DNA of 64,000 bases, taken from positions 5,687,441-5,751,440 of the forward strand of contig JARWIR010000016.1 in assembly GCA_029959085.1 (NCBI GenBank), given 5' to 3'. A program made the position numbers and the translations under genes. The notes under the pieces were generated by a model that was not told where the DNA came from, did no database searches, and saw only the letters and a program-made list of their open reading frames with translations. The stretch's first letter is position 1. Each line of letters begins with the position of its first letter. Of the stretch, positions 1-10,835 are shown piece by piece. Source of the DNA: Nemophila menziesii. Its lineage: Eukaryota; Streptophyta; Magnoliopsida; Boraginales; Hydrophyllaceae.

Positions 1-917
1 TATGTAACAACTATACCCTTGTGTTATACATCAACTTTGCAAATTCCACCAGTGTGGAATAACACATGGTTACATAGGGCCTTATTGTGCAATTGTTACA
101 GAATATAGGGAGTTATAATAGTGCAATTAACTCAATAAAATTTGGGGCCATTGCCACTATCCGTTTGGCCCCAAAACGAAAAATCCTAGTTCCATCCTAC
201 ACCTCATAGGGATCAAATGTGTAATAAATCTTAACTTAACTTGAAAGAATATACTTAAAACACTAGCTAAAAGCAAAATACTTATAATATATACATGCTA
301 TTATACTATTACTTTACACGGCTATACGCAGAGTTCATGTAAGGGTAGCATAAAAGATAACTGACCTGGCAAGAGAGAGACAAAGATTGGAGAACAAAAC
401 TACGTCGTTTTTGGATCCGGTGCGAACGTACTCAGCTAAAAGATCGCAGCATGCAGAGATGCGAAGTAAATTTATATGGGACGCGCTCTCTCCTCTGTCT
501 CCTTCCATTTCGTAAACCGTCGCTGGTGTTGCCTACGTCTTCACCACCGTCAATTCTTATTTGCAACGGCGAGTTCTGTTTTATTTTCTTCCAAGTTATG
601 CTTTTATTTAGAGAGATTAGAGAGAGACAATGAAGAAAAAACAATTACTCTTATTGACTGATGTAGTCGCTCAGTAGTCAGTACATGTACATGTAACGAT
701 GCGTGTGTTTACATCGGATTTTTCTTAGATACTGTATTACTGCTCAGTAGTAAATAAGTACATTTATTAGATGTGATATGTTGTTCAATAGAAATTTGGC
801 ACGTGTCATACATTATTACTATTCCTCTTTTAATGTAATTACCTAACTACATCTGTAGATAAATTATTTTAAAGTTGATGGAATTGGAATGTGACTTCTA
901 TCCAATAAAGTGATAGT
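1..917. other. Intergenic DNA, no supported gene
   Basis: No long reading frame, RNA gene or transposon domain is visible. The stretch 360-660 is less AT-rich than its surroundings and has CT-rich runs like those of plant 5' leaders, so it could be the edge of a transcribed unit. I cannot identify a start codon context or exon with confidence. Confidence 0.4.
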
Positions 918-1147
918 GCCCGTTTGGAAGTGCTTTTTTGGAAAATCACTTAAAAGTACATTTAGTATTTTAAGAGTTTTTTTTACCTTGAAAAACACTC
1001 TTTTGAGAAGCACCAAATATGTGTTTCTTGAAAAAAGCACTTAAAATAATTTTAGATTTCAAAAATATTTTTAACAATTTTTTTAAATTTTAAATTTAAT
1101 TCCAAAAGCGTTTTTTTACTCTAAAATAAGCACTTCCAAACAGACCC
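918..1147. mobile_element. Small MITE-like inverted-repeat element
   Basis: The left end reads GCCCGTTTGGAAGTGCTT and the right end, reverse-complemented, reads GGGTCTGTTTGGAAGTGCTT, giving an inverted repeat of about 20 bp with few mismatches. The 230-bp body is almost pure A/T with no coding potential. The pentamer ATAGT occurs on both sides (913-917 and 1148-1152), which may be a target duplication. The superfamily is uncertain; hAT- or Mutator-derived MITEs are the usual sources of such ends. Confidence 0.6.
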
Positions 1148-2300
1148 ATAGTCACGTTTTTATAAAGAGAAATATAGAAGGTTTAAATAAAAAAAATTAT
1201 CCAATATTAATTATATTAATACACATATTTCATGTTTTAAATTTACAAAAGTTACTAAATAATTAACCTAATAACATATATTTTGTTATAACAATCAGTA
1301 AATATAATATGAATACTGGATCATCCAATATTACATAGAAGTTTCACCTGTCTCTGAATAACATCTAACCTACTTTTTAAACTTTAACTAAGTAAAAATC
1401 TTATATAAGGCCCAAACTAAATTTCTATTTTGAAATTTTACCCATTTACCCTAGAATTCTATTTTTACTTTTTATCCTTTTAATTAATACTCTTGTACCT
1501 TTTTTTGTATTCTTAATTCTTTTAAATAATCCAGTGGAGATACGTACTCACGTACCTATGCATATGCTTTCTTTGGGTGCGTATCTATTTTTCCTAAGGG
1601 TATGTACCTATGCCGATTTTAATTCTTGTAATATTATTTTTTATATAATTATTTTATAAGTCTTAATATCATTTATGGCATAAACTTAAGTTTCTGTCCA
1701 TGGAAAATTCTAGGAGGAAGGTCTTTTTCGGTTTTGTCCATATTGAACCATAAGGGTTGTACCCAAGCCCAGTTATAAGACCAGACCAAATCTACCAATT
1801 GTACTAAACGAATTTTTAACCCAATAAGTCGAGCCCAATAGGTTGTACCCAAGGGCCTCTTTTCACCTTCACTCTCCCATAGGAACAAAAAAACAAAAAT
1901 AATCTCTTCACCCCTCTCGCATAGGGAAAAAATAAGAAAATATATTTAACCCCCTCGTATAGGAAAAACAATAAGAAAATCTATTCACCTTCACACTTTC
2001 ATGGGAACAGAAAAACAAAAAGAATGGGTTGTACCCTGCAAAACAATGACATGCTTTTATATGATAAAAAATAAGAAATGAAAAAAAATGCAATCTCTTC
2101 ACATTCACACTCGTAGGAACAAAACCAAGCAAAAAGGAATTGTTGTACCAAAGTAGATATACCCAAGGGTTGTACCCAAAGGGTCTGTCCACCTTCACTA
2201 TTGCATATGAACAAAAGACAATGCCACGGTGGAAAACAATGCATATTTGGATCATTTAAAAAAAAATGAAAAATCATAAAAAATAATAGAACAACATTAT
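1148..2300. other. AT-rich intergenic DNA with degenerate repeats
   Basis: No gene is supported. Between about 1740 and 2190 the phrase GGGTTGTACCCAAG, or a close variant, occurs at least four times. It alternates with imperfect copies of a segment rich in 'ttcaccttcac' and 'aggaacaaaaa'. The short minus-strand open frames here follow from these repeats and do not look like proteins. Confidence 0.45.
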
Positions 2301-2683
2301 CGGTGGAAAAAACCCTTGAATGATTAAACAGATTTGGATATTTTGGTGACTAGGCAACGACGGGGGAGATGAGACCTTAGCGGCGGCGAAGGTGGAGGGA
2401 GCGGCGAAGGGCTACTTTTTGGGTGGAGAATGGGCCACTGTGACGGCGATTCTCTTCTTCAGGAGAGTTGCGGCGGGAAGGTGAAACCAAGATTAAACTA
2501 GTAGGGTTTCATTTGTTGGGAGCGGCAGAGGTGGAGGAAGCGGCAAAGGTGACAGGGTCCCATCGGTTTTCGTATGCAACAGAGTTTTGGTGTAGATGAT
2601 GGTGGTGAAGATGACATCAGTTTTATTGTGTAGGAGTGGTGGAGGATGGTGATGGTGGTGAAGATGGCTGAGGTTTTTTGTGC

Positions 2684-2734
<51 letters not shown>

Positions 2735-2900
2735 CTGGTTTTAAAAACCCTAATTGGGTTTTTGTTTTGGGTGTAAGCTTCTACCGTGAATAAGAAAGGA
2801 ATATGAGGGCTTTTTGGGTTTCTTTTCTTTAGTTGGGTTTAACTTGGTAGTTGGAGGTGGGATTTGATTTGTTAATGGGTAAGTGGGGCCTTAAACCCTC
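2301..2900 (+). other. Possible gene leader or promoter region
   Basis: This patch is richer in G than its neighbours, with repeated 'gcggcgaaggtggag'-like triplet runs. It is followed by a long GA microsatellite and then an AAACCCTAA telobox-like word near 2745. In plants, teloboxes and GA/CT runs are common near transcription starts. No following exon is recognisable, so this is only a compositional call. Confidence 0.25.
2686..2730. repeat. GA dinucleotide microsatellite, 45 bp
   Basis: An uninterrupted run of GA dinucleotides starts after 'tgcat' and ends at the run of T that follows. It is directly visible. Length polymorphism between individuals would be expected. Confidence 0.97.
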
Positions 2901-4248
2901 TCCGCCCCTTTTGTACTCGTGAGTGGCTAATATTAATTGCATTTTAAATTATTTATATGAATATATTATCATAAAATATTATGTAAAAATCTTTTACTAT
3001 ATCTATTAAATTATCATTATAGTTATTTATTTTATGATTAATTATTCTTTGTTAATATTTAATATTTTGTATTTTTATATAAATTAATAAATATCTAATA
3101 GTAATATGTAATAATTTTGTATTAAATATAATTAGTTTTGTCTTTGTCAATAATTCTTTTTTAATGTTAATATGTAATTGTATATTATTTATTGTGGATA
3201 TTCTCGTAACCGTATGTTGTTTATTGCTAAAAATATGTGTAATAAATTCTTTTATATTTTTAAAATAAGATCGAAATTTAATTTAAAATATGTAATAGTT
3301 GATGTGATAGGGGTTGTTGAGCTTTAATTGATAATATTAAGAGTTATTAGCTTATTAGATCCAAATACACAAAACTCACCCCTATCAAGTTCACAATTTT
3401 TTACTTTTTTAAAAGATCCATATTGTTTAGTTTTACCAATTCTACCTTTAAATTATTATAAATAAAATAAACACAACTTTATATATATTAAATAAATAAT
3501 GGTAAACTAAATAAAAAAGAAAAAAAATTAACGTTGAAAAGCAATGAAATATAGAACTTTAAAGACTTCACATTTTGACATAAAATCCACTGTTAAAAAT
3601 CCATGAAACCTAAACCTCATCTCTTCAGGCTCCGCATTAAAAAAACAAAAAGAAATCGTTCTTCCTCACCTTCTTCCTACTAAATACAAGAAAACCGCCG
3701 CCACACCATTATCCACCATCATCAATTCGACTTGTTACGCCATCAACAATTGCACAAGAAAACGCCGCAACTCAGGAACCATTCTCCTCCACCATCAACC
3801 CGACTTGGCTACGCCATCAACATTAAAGAACCCAACTTAAGGTAAAAATTATTTTTATAATTGACCAGATAAGTTTTAGGTTTTATATTTTATTGATTTT
3901 TAATGTTTACTTTTTCATTTTTTTTTTGTTTTGAAATTTTAATGTTCTCGGTTGTATAATTTTTTTATCTTAAAATAATTTTATTTTGAAAAGTTTAATT
4001 TCAATGTTAATATGAAAACGTGTTAATGTGAAAATCTTAAAAATACTGTCATCTCAATGTTTTGTACCATCAACCCACTGTTTTTGCACTCTCAGCCCAA
4101 CCTACTACTTTTGTATTGTCAATCCACTAATTTTGCACTATCAGCCCACGATTTTGTGGTGTCAACCCATTGTTAGTGTAATGTCACCCCACAGTTTTAA
4201 TCCATGTTATCTAATTGATTTTTTTTGTTTTCAAAAAAATGATTTAGT
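2901..4248. other. AT-rich intergenic DNA
   Basis: Very AT-rich with no supported gene. The only distinct part is 3640-3850 (listed separately). A run at about 4060-4200 repeats 'tcaacccact' and 'tcagcccac' phrases, a degenerate short repeat that produces a spurious plus-strand frame. Confidence 0.45.
3640..3850 (+). repeat. Dispersed leader-like repeat, inverted partner at 28.3 kb
   Basis: This 210-bp patch contains two imperfect internal copies of a unit with 'aaaccgccgc', 'ccaccatcat' and 'tacgccatcaac', and ends in 'cccaacttaaggtaaaa'. The reverse complement of 28281-28430 has the same order of phrases: 'actcaccttc', 'aaaaccgccgc', 'ttggctacaccatcaac', then 'cccaaattaaggtac'. Both end in AAG followed by GTA, as a splice donor would. 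It may be the leader exon of a repeat or gene family. No protein is visible. Confidence 0.5.
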
Positions 4249-4458
4249 ACCCGTTTGAAATTAATTATTTTAAAGTTAAAAACACTTAAAATATTTGTAA
4301 AAATAATTAGAAAATATTTTGACATCTAAAATCATTTCAAGTGATTATTTTAATAATCACTTGTCTAGTGCTTTTACTAAAAATAATTTTAAAAGTATCA
4401 AGTATTCTTATGGATTGAAAATCACTTCAGGTGATTAAAAGCAGTCCCAAACGAACCC
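4249..4458. mobile_element. Probable second MITE-like element
   Basis: The left end ACCCGTTTGAAATTAATTA and the reverse-complemented right end GGGTTCGTTTGGGACTGC form a weak inverted repeat. The body is A/T-rich with internal 'aatcactt' and 'aagtgatt' inversions. It is similar in character to the element at 918-1147 but not the same sequence. No clear target duplication was found. Confidence 0.4.
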
Positions 4459-7400
4459 TTAATCCTATATTATAAAATACAAACAATTATAGAATAGTTT
4501 AATTTTAAAATAAAGAATACCATTATTACATAAGTACTTCGATTTTAGAATTTTGTAATTTAGAAAATTATCAATTACATATCTTTTATTAATGAAAAAT
4601 AATTTTTTTTTGTATGGAAAAATTTACTTGAAAAAACAGGACATTTATTTGGTTTGAACCTTTTTAGCCAAACTTGATAGATTAGGAACTTCATGAGTAA
4701 ATCACCCTATAATATATAGATTATGGACTTAATCCGTAAATCACCTTATAATACATTCATAATAAAATAAAAAATATAGCGAAAATGAATTAATACTCTA
4801 CACAATGACTAGAAAAAATTAAAAATTAGGAACTCAAAAATTAGGTTGTTCACAATAAAGAGGCTATTGAAGTGTATATTTAATATATTCAATTAGCCTA
4901 AATTACTTTCTAATTAAGTTCTAAGGGAGTAGGTGATGAAAGCTTCCTTAAAAAAATTGTACATAGGCCTAACACCGTCAAAAGTTAATGCCCCGTATGT
5001 AAACAAAGAAGCGATTTCGTCTTGACATTCTTAAAACAAAGTTTTTGGAAGGCATGATAAAATATTCTTTCATTTAATGATAAAAGGAAACTGTACTCAT
5101 ATACAGCAAGTCTTGCATCTTAACCAACACTGTTTGAGAGGTGAAAGGAAACCCATAGGACCATAGGTACCAAGAAGGCAAGGGAATGGAGGCTCATATT
5201 AAGGCTAAGTAGTATATCTAACCTTGCCCACTAAAATTCATTTTACCCGACCAAAGAGAAAACAAATTCTAAAAGGGTAGCAGTGAATCTTTCCTACTAG
5301 CAAAATAGAAAATGCAAAAGCAATCATATATATGACAGTACGAGATATCAAGAATTTTTCATCTAAAACTATATGTAACACAAAACAAGACAGTGAGAGA
5401 AAGAAATAATTGGAGGCACAGAAGCTAGAAGAATATCAACAAATTTCTTGGAATCTAATTAAGACAAGGAAAGGTGTCAATTTAATACAGGAACAAGTCC
5501 ACAATAGAGTGGCACACTACAAATCAGCATCGGAAAGAAAAGCACTAAACCGTTATATAAGCTCCCATACTTTGTAAGCCACATTATAGTAGGAAGATCT
5601 TCTCCACCCTATTGTGGTTTGTTAGGCGAAACACTTTCGCCTCTCTATCATTTATCCATAGATGACAAACAAACAACACAAGTTTGTATGACTTTTGCTT
5701 AAACCGTTCTTCCCTTGCTCTCCTCTTTTACCCGGGCTTGAGACCGGCTGTGTATATATTTATTTACATAATACACACAGGCAGAGTTACAAGGGGGTGT
5801 GGGTCCACCTAACAAAACAAAAACATAATACTAATAAGAATTGGGAGGGAAACATTATCATAGGAAAATTGAGTTGAATTTATAAATTTCGGGAAAGCCT
5901 GTCATTTGAGAAAGTTGCTGTCAAGGTCTATAGTCCTTAGATAAATTGTTGCACCTTCTCCCTCTTTTCTATATCCACTGTAATCACTACAAGAAGAAAA
6001 CCAAGTACCAAAATATCTATTTGTATAGAAAAGAGAGCAATGAAAACCAAACCAGGCAAACTAGGGTTCAAGACCAGTCTGATTCTTCAAAATAGGCCCC
6101 TATAAATCACAGAAACCCCAACACAAAAAACAACAAGAGACATATTTATGTCAAGGAAAGGAAAGGATTAGAGGTTAGTTTTTAGTTATAAAGAGGAGAG
6201 ATGGGGAATAAACAAACAAACCCCAAATCTATTGGATCAAGAAAAGCAAACCAGACAACACCTATAGGATCACATACCAAGAGTTGAGCACTGCAAAATG
6301 AAAAGAAGAAAAAATCCCCCAAACACATACCATGCCCCAACTGTAATTCTCCTATTATTTATGTTCTAATATGTGTGGTCAGTAGGAGAGAGAGGAAAAC
6401 CATTTTAACAACTTCATAAATATGTGTGTGTAAACATATACCTTTGTAAAACCTTTAATTTCATTGCAAGGCATAAAATCAGAAAATTAAACTCTTTGTT
6501 TATTAATCAAGTTTTGTTCAAACTCTTTAGAAAAAACATCATTTTTCTTCTCCAATTTTATTTATCTTGGAAATTAACTGCTAGTACAAAGGTCACCAAA
6601 ATTACTTAAAATCCCTTTGTGGTAAAAAATACTCAATTGGGCACTTTGTGGTGGAATAGATGTTCACACCACCCCTCATGTCCATGTCCATGTCCATGTC
6701 CATATTCTAGAGAGTGTATGGGAACATTTTATCAGACCAAAAGGGATACCTAACGAGCTTTTTTATGATAAGGTATTTTGAGGTAATTTAGGTGACCATA
6801 TTTTACCCCCACAAACTTTGATATAATAATTATGTTTTAGTATTTTTCTTTCTCCTTCAGAACACTCAAGTTAAAACATTAAAAAATAATCACAAAACCT
6901 GGGTTTGTTGTGTTAAGACTTAAGAGATGTTTAATAGACCAAAGGTGTATATGCAAAGCAGAACCTCACTCTCGATTAGTTAATTGGTTGCAAGAACTTA
7001 GGCACTGCAAAAAGGAAGAACAAGAAGACACATATCCACTACTACACGCATAAGAAACGAGTTCATATCAAAACCTCAAAATCCATTCATTGATGAGAGA
7101 GAGGCTCCAATTTCTCTAATACAGAAATACCTCATCACAACCCGTACTGCAAGAACAAACAATAAAATGACCCACAAGCTAGAATAGAGGAGCAAAGTAG
7201 GTGCGTTGCATAATATTCATATTTAGATTAAAATTGTATTAAACCAAACCAAACCAGACTTCCTATAGATTTTTCGAGGCACTAATACTGCATCTCCTCT
7301 CCATTCCTCTTCTGGAGGACACACATATGAAGGAGCAAAGTCTATGGGATGACCAACACAAACTGATTACAAGAAAAACTGATAACAAGAAGAGTAAACA

Positions 7401-8110
7401 GATTCAAACCAGACAACATCTATAGAGGAAGGATGAAAAACCGCAGCTAAATGGTCACTGCAAAAGAAAGAACCAAACAACCCACATCCACATACAACAA
7501 TCACAATTTACAAGGATGTAGTAGACAAAGGTACCGAACAACCTCTATTAATTCAAGAGAAACACCAAATTCTTGAACTAGCCTAACATCTGACTCCACA
7601 ATTACTGCACCAATCAATAAAAATAGACAAGGCAACCAGGTGACGTCATAAAACCAATTGTTATAAACAACGAATAAACAAAACCGTCACAAAACCTCAA
7701 TCCAATTTTTGTGTCATCAGGAAAAATCAAATACCGCAAACAGGGAAATAATAAGAAATTAACCGACAAGACGATGCTACACAGATGATCTGTTGAGATT
7801 AATCTTCTCCGCTAGCCAATTACTACATCAATCAACAGAACATAACAGAGCACACAAGGAATCCAACAACTAATAACTCTCACAGAATTAAAGAATAATC
7901 AATTAATAGATTTTAATCTGGGCACAAAAGCAAAACCTGAATCTCGTGAAATTTTTCTAATTCGATTAATACCTCATCTCTATAATTTCAAGACCTAGAC
8001 TAATACCCTGCAGACCACGTGAATTTTAATCGAAATATACTAAGCGAAGAGAAGATAACCAAACCGTTATTGAACAGCCGTACTCCGAAAGATTCGGTCA
8101 TAGTCGTGAT
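4459..8110. other. AT-rich region, no gene recognised
   Basis: I see no reading frame with protein-like composition on either strand. Three loosely similar segments near 6245-6330, 6990-7060 and 7400-7500 share phrases such as 'cactgcaaaa' followed by purine-rich runs and 'acacatatccac' or 'cccacatccac', which suggests an old internal duplication. A TCCATG hexamer run lies at about 6676-6702. The composition resembles an intron or untranslated DNA of a minus-strand transcript, but this cannot be shown. Confidence 0.4.
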
Positions 8111-9064
8111 TAGGGATGGCAACGGTTCGGTTAACCGCAAAAAAATCAGAAACCGTAACCGAAACCGTTTAAGTTAGAAAAAACCATAACCGGAACCGAA
8201 ACCGTTTAGGAGTGAAAATGTAAAACCATAACCGAAACCGATTAAATAAGAAAAACCGTTCAAAAAAACCGAACCGAACCGTTTTGCGTGGATATATTTT
8301 AAAAAAAATTAAAAAAGTCTATAAACTCGTAACTATTCGATATATTTTACAAGCCATATATATCGTTGTACTGGATCTTCTTTTACAAGCCATATATTCA
8401 GCAATACTTTCAAATAAGATAAAATTTATAAAAAGTTTTAAAAGCATGTTAAGAGTTTGATAGCCACAAATTAGCAATACACAACCTTTAACGTGATAGC
8501 CACGGATTAGCAATACACAACCTTCAACGTGATAGCCACGGATTAGCAATACACAACCTTCAGCGCTTCTGATAGAGTTAGAGTTAATCCATACTTTTTA
8601 GACCTTGTACGATATTTTAAGTTAAACCCCAATTAAAAGAAATAAATTTATTATTAAGTATCAATGGTGATAATTAACTTTCGAAAAAAATTATAATAAT
8701 AATTAACAAAACCCCAGCAATAAAATATTTCTTGAAAAATCTATTTACATTTATATGTTATATTTTGTTAAATCTTTGAATTTTTATATTTTTAAGTATA
8801 TTCAACTGAAAAGTTATAGTCCAATTCCTTTCGGGCGGTATACAACTGGACGGGCGCGGTATACCGGCTATAATGTAGTAAATATATACGGTTTCGGTTT
8901 ATTCGGGTTTTTTTAAATCAAAAACCATAACCTAACGGTTTTAACCGCGGTTACATTTTTTAAAACCATAACCTCATAATTATAACCACGGTTATATAAA
9001 CGGTTTTTTAATCGGTTCGGTTTTCATCGGTTTCGGTTTAAAACCCGAACCGCTGCCATCCCTA
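8111..9064. mobile_element. Non-autonomous hAT-like DNA transposon
   Basis: The element begins TAGGGATGGCAACGGTTCGG and ends CCGAACCGCTGCCATCCCTA, an inverted repeat of about 20 bp. It is flanked by the perfect 8-bp duplication GTCGTGAT (8103-8110 and 9065-9072), the target-site size of the hAT superfamily. Both subterminal regions carry many copies of the word GGTTCGGTT and its complement, a usual hAT transposase-binding arrangement. The 954-bp interior holds no transposase frame. Near 8459-8565 it contains a 36-bp unit repeated three times. Confidence 0.9.
8459..8565. repeat. 36-bp tandem repeat, three units, inside the hAT-like element
   Basis: Three head-to-tail units start with 'gatagccac' and contain 'attagcaatacacaacctt'. 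They differ at two or three bases. The open frame over this stretch is a by-product of the repeat. Confidence 0.9.
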
Positions 9065-9419
9065 GTCGTGATGCTGCGGGAGAATAAGAATTATAGTGTT
9101 GCTGGTGACATTTATATTGACAGATAGGGTAGGAATGAATGGCTAGGATTAAGCGGTGCTATCGGTCGGTCTAAACGCGTTTCTAGATATGACTCATCAT
9201 TATAAATTTGACTTTTGTTTTTTTCAAACCTCTTACAAATTTGACTATTATTATCGAGATGAAGAAATCCCTGGAAAAACAGGTATTTAGGTTAAGTCTT
9301 TTTTTTTTCCTTTAACGAGCAATAATATAAAACGCAATAATAATTCTTACAAGGGAAAAAAAAAACCTCATCCTACACCACTAGGTATTGGAGAGTAAGA
9401 CGGCAACTTAGCGAATTGA

Positions 9420-10400
9420 AAAGAAAGGTTGGAAACCCAATTATGAGGCAAAATACCCAATAACTTTTGCGTTGCAACCTAATTCGCAAATACATTATCT
9501 AATCTACCAATAAAATAGAAAGATACTAGTTTATTATAGCAAAATTTTCTAATATCAAAAAGAAAAGATTTAAGGCGCGCATTTGGAGGAGCTCTCGAGT
9601 TCTTGAGCATCTCCACAATTATCTTATTATCACAAAGTACTCAGATGTCTTGGCGATGAAAGTTGATTGCTGAACAAAGTCCATTGCGCACTTCAGTAAG
9701 TTCTGCTTCATCTGGGCTGTTACAAGAGAAAGATCAAGCATGTCCACGAATTATATTATTATCTTTATCTACTAATAAACTACCAGATGAGCCTTTATAT
9801 TCTTTTGTAAAACAAGCATCAGTAATGAGAATAATAGTATCCTCATTCATATTCACATTCTACTTATCATTTTTTGCTTTACTACTTTTAATAGGAGAAT
9901 TATTATTAGTTTTATCAATCTGTTGTCTCACAGAAATAGCTTGTACCTGGTTTTTCAAATGAGGTGGTATTGATTAATTAGCCTCAGAATTTGTTTATTT
10001 TGTATAGCAGAATTCATCATAGGCCGCAAGGGACTGTTGTAATACATATATAAGATCAAGGACAGTTCCTTCATAGATACATTTATTTCTAGCTTTCTAG
10101 ATATGTCATAACACAATAATACTCAATTCATATATATTCCTTCTAGCTCTATCTTGTTTATTATTCAATTTTTTCATCTCTGTAAACCAATTTTTAAATC
10201 TAGCAGTAAATATTGAGTTAGATAATAACTGTACAGGTGATATAAGCCAAAGGGATCTTACCCAAGCACAATTAAAGGCCAAGTGTTCAACAGATTCAAC
10301 CTCACTACCACATACATTGCATAATGGAGTACTAGCACATTTTCTTTTATATTTCAACTCCTCAGTGGGAATTTTCCTTTTACACATTTTTCAAATAATA
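9420..10400 (-). pseudogene. LINE1 ORF2 C-terminus: zinc-binding region and RNase H remnant
   Basis: The reading at 10106-10387 contains CNVCGSEVESVEHLAFNC followed by a W-containing stretch, matching the zf-RVT zinc-binding domain that lies between RT and RNase H in plant LINEs. Further downstream on the minus strand (about 9420-9800), an RNase H remnant can be followed through in-frame stops: a SPDEAEL acidic motif, a CDNK motif with the next Asp, and a C-terminal ASN-poor version of the helix that normally reads LADxLAK. Several stop codons separate these motifs, so no RNase H could be made. Confidence 0.75.
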
Positions 10401-10835
10401 TTCCTTATCTTAGTGACACCTTTAAGCTCCATATATCCTTTCAAATAGAATTCGGGTTATATGTGAGCTACAAGTTGATCCATTTTAAGTAGAATCTCTT
10501 TTTTCATCTCAATATCTTTAATATAGCCATACATATCTTTAGATGTGATTTCACCAGTTCTAGAGTACATGTAGAAGGAATTATCATCTATGATTTGATA
10601 AGGAGTCATAATATTTAATATTTTTTCAGCTGTTTCAGGATCAAACCATTTAGAAATTAGAGCCTTTAAGAAATAAATCTAATACAATAACAAGGGGGGA
10701 CTGATTAGGGCATTTATTATTTTTTATACCAGGGATCCAGCTATGATTCCATATATTAATTGTTTTTCCATTACCTATTTTCCAATTTAATTCATTTTTG
10801 AAACTATTTTTTCCTTCCACTAAACTTCTCCACCC

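Noticed and set aside
8319..8549. Repeat-containing minus-strand peptide
   Set aside because: Product of the 36-bp tandem repeat inside a non-coding hAT-like element.
9299..9310. Target-site duplication for LINE1
   Set aside because: I compared the sequence beside the T run with that around 25400-25480 and found no convincing match, so none is reported.
9663..9962. Plus-strand frame of 99 codons
   Set aside because: It lies antisense to the LINE1 RNase H remnant and shows no protein-like motif.
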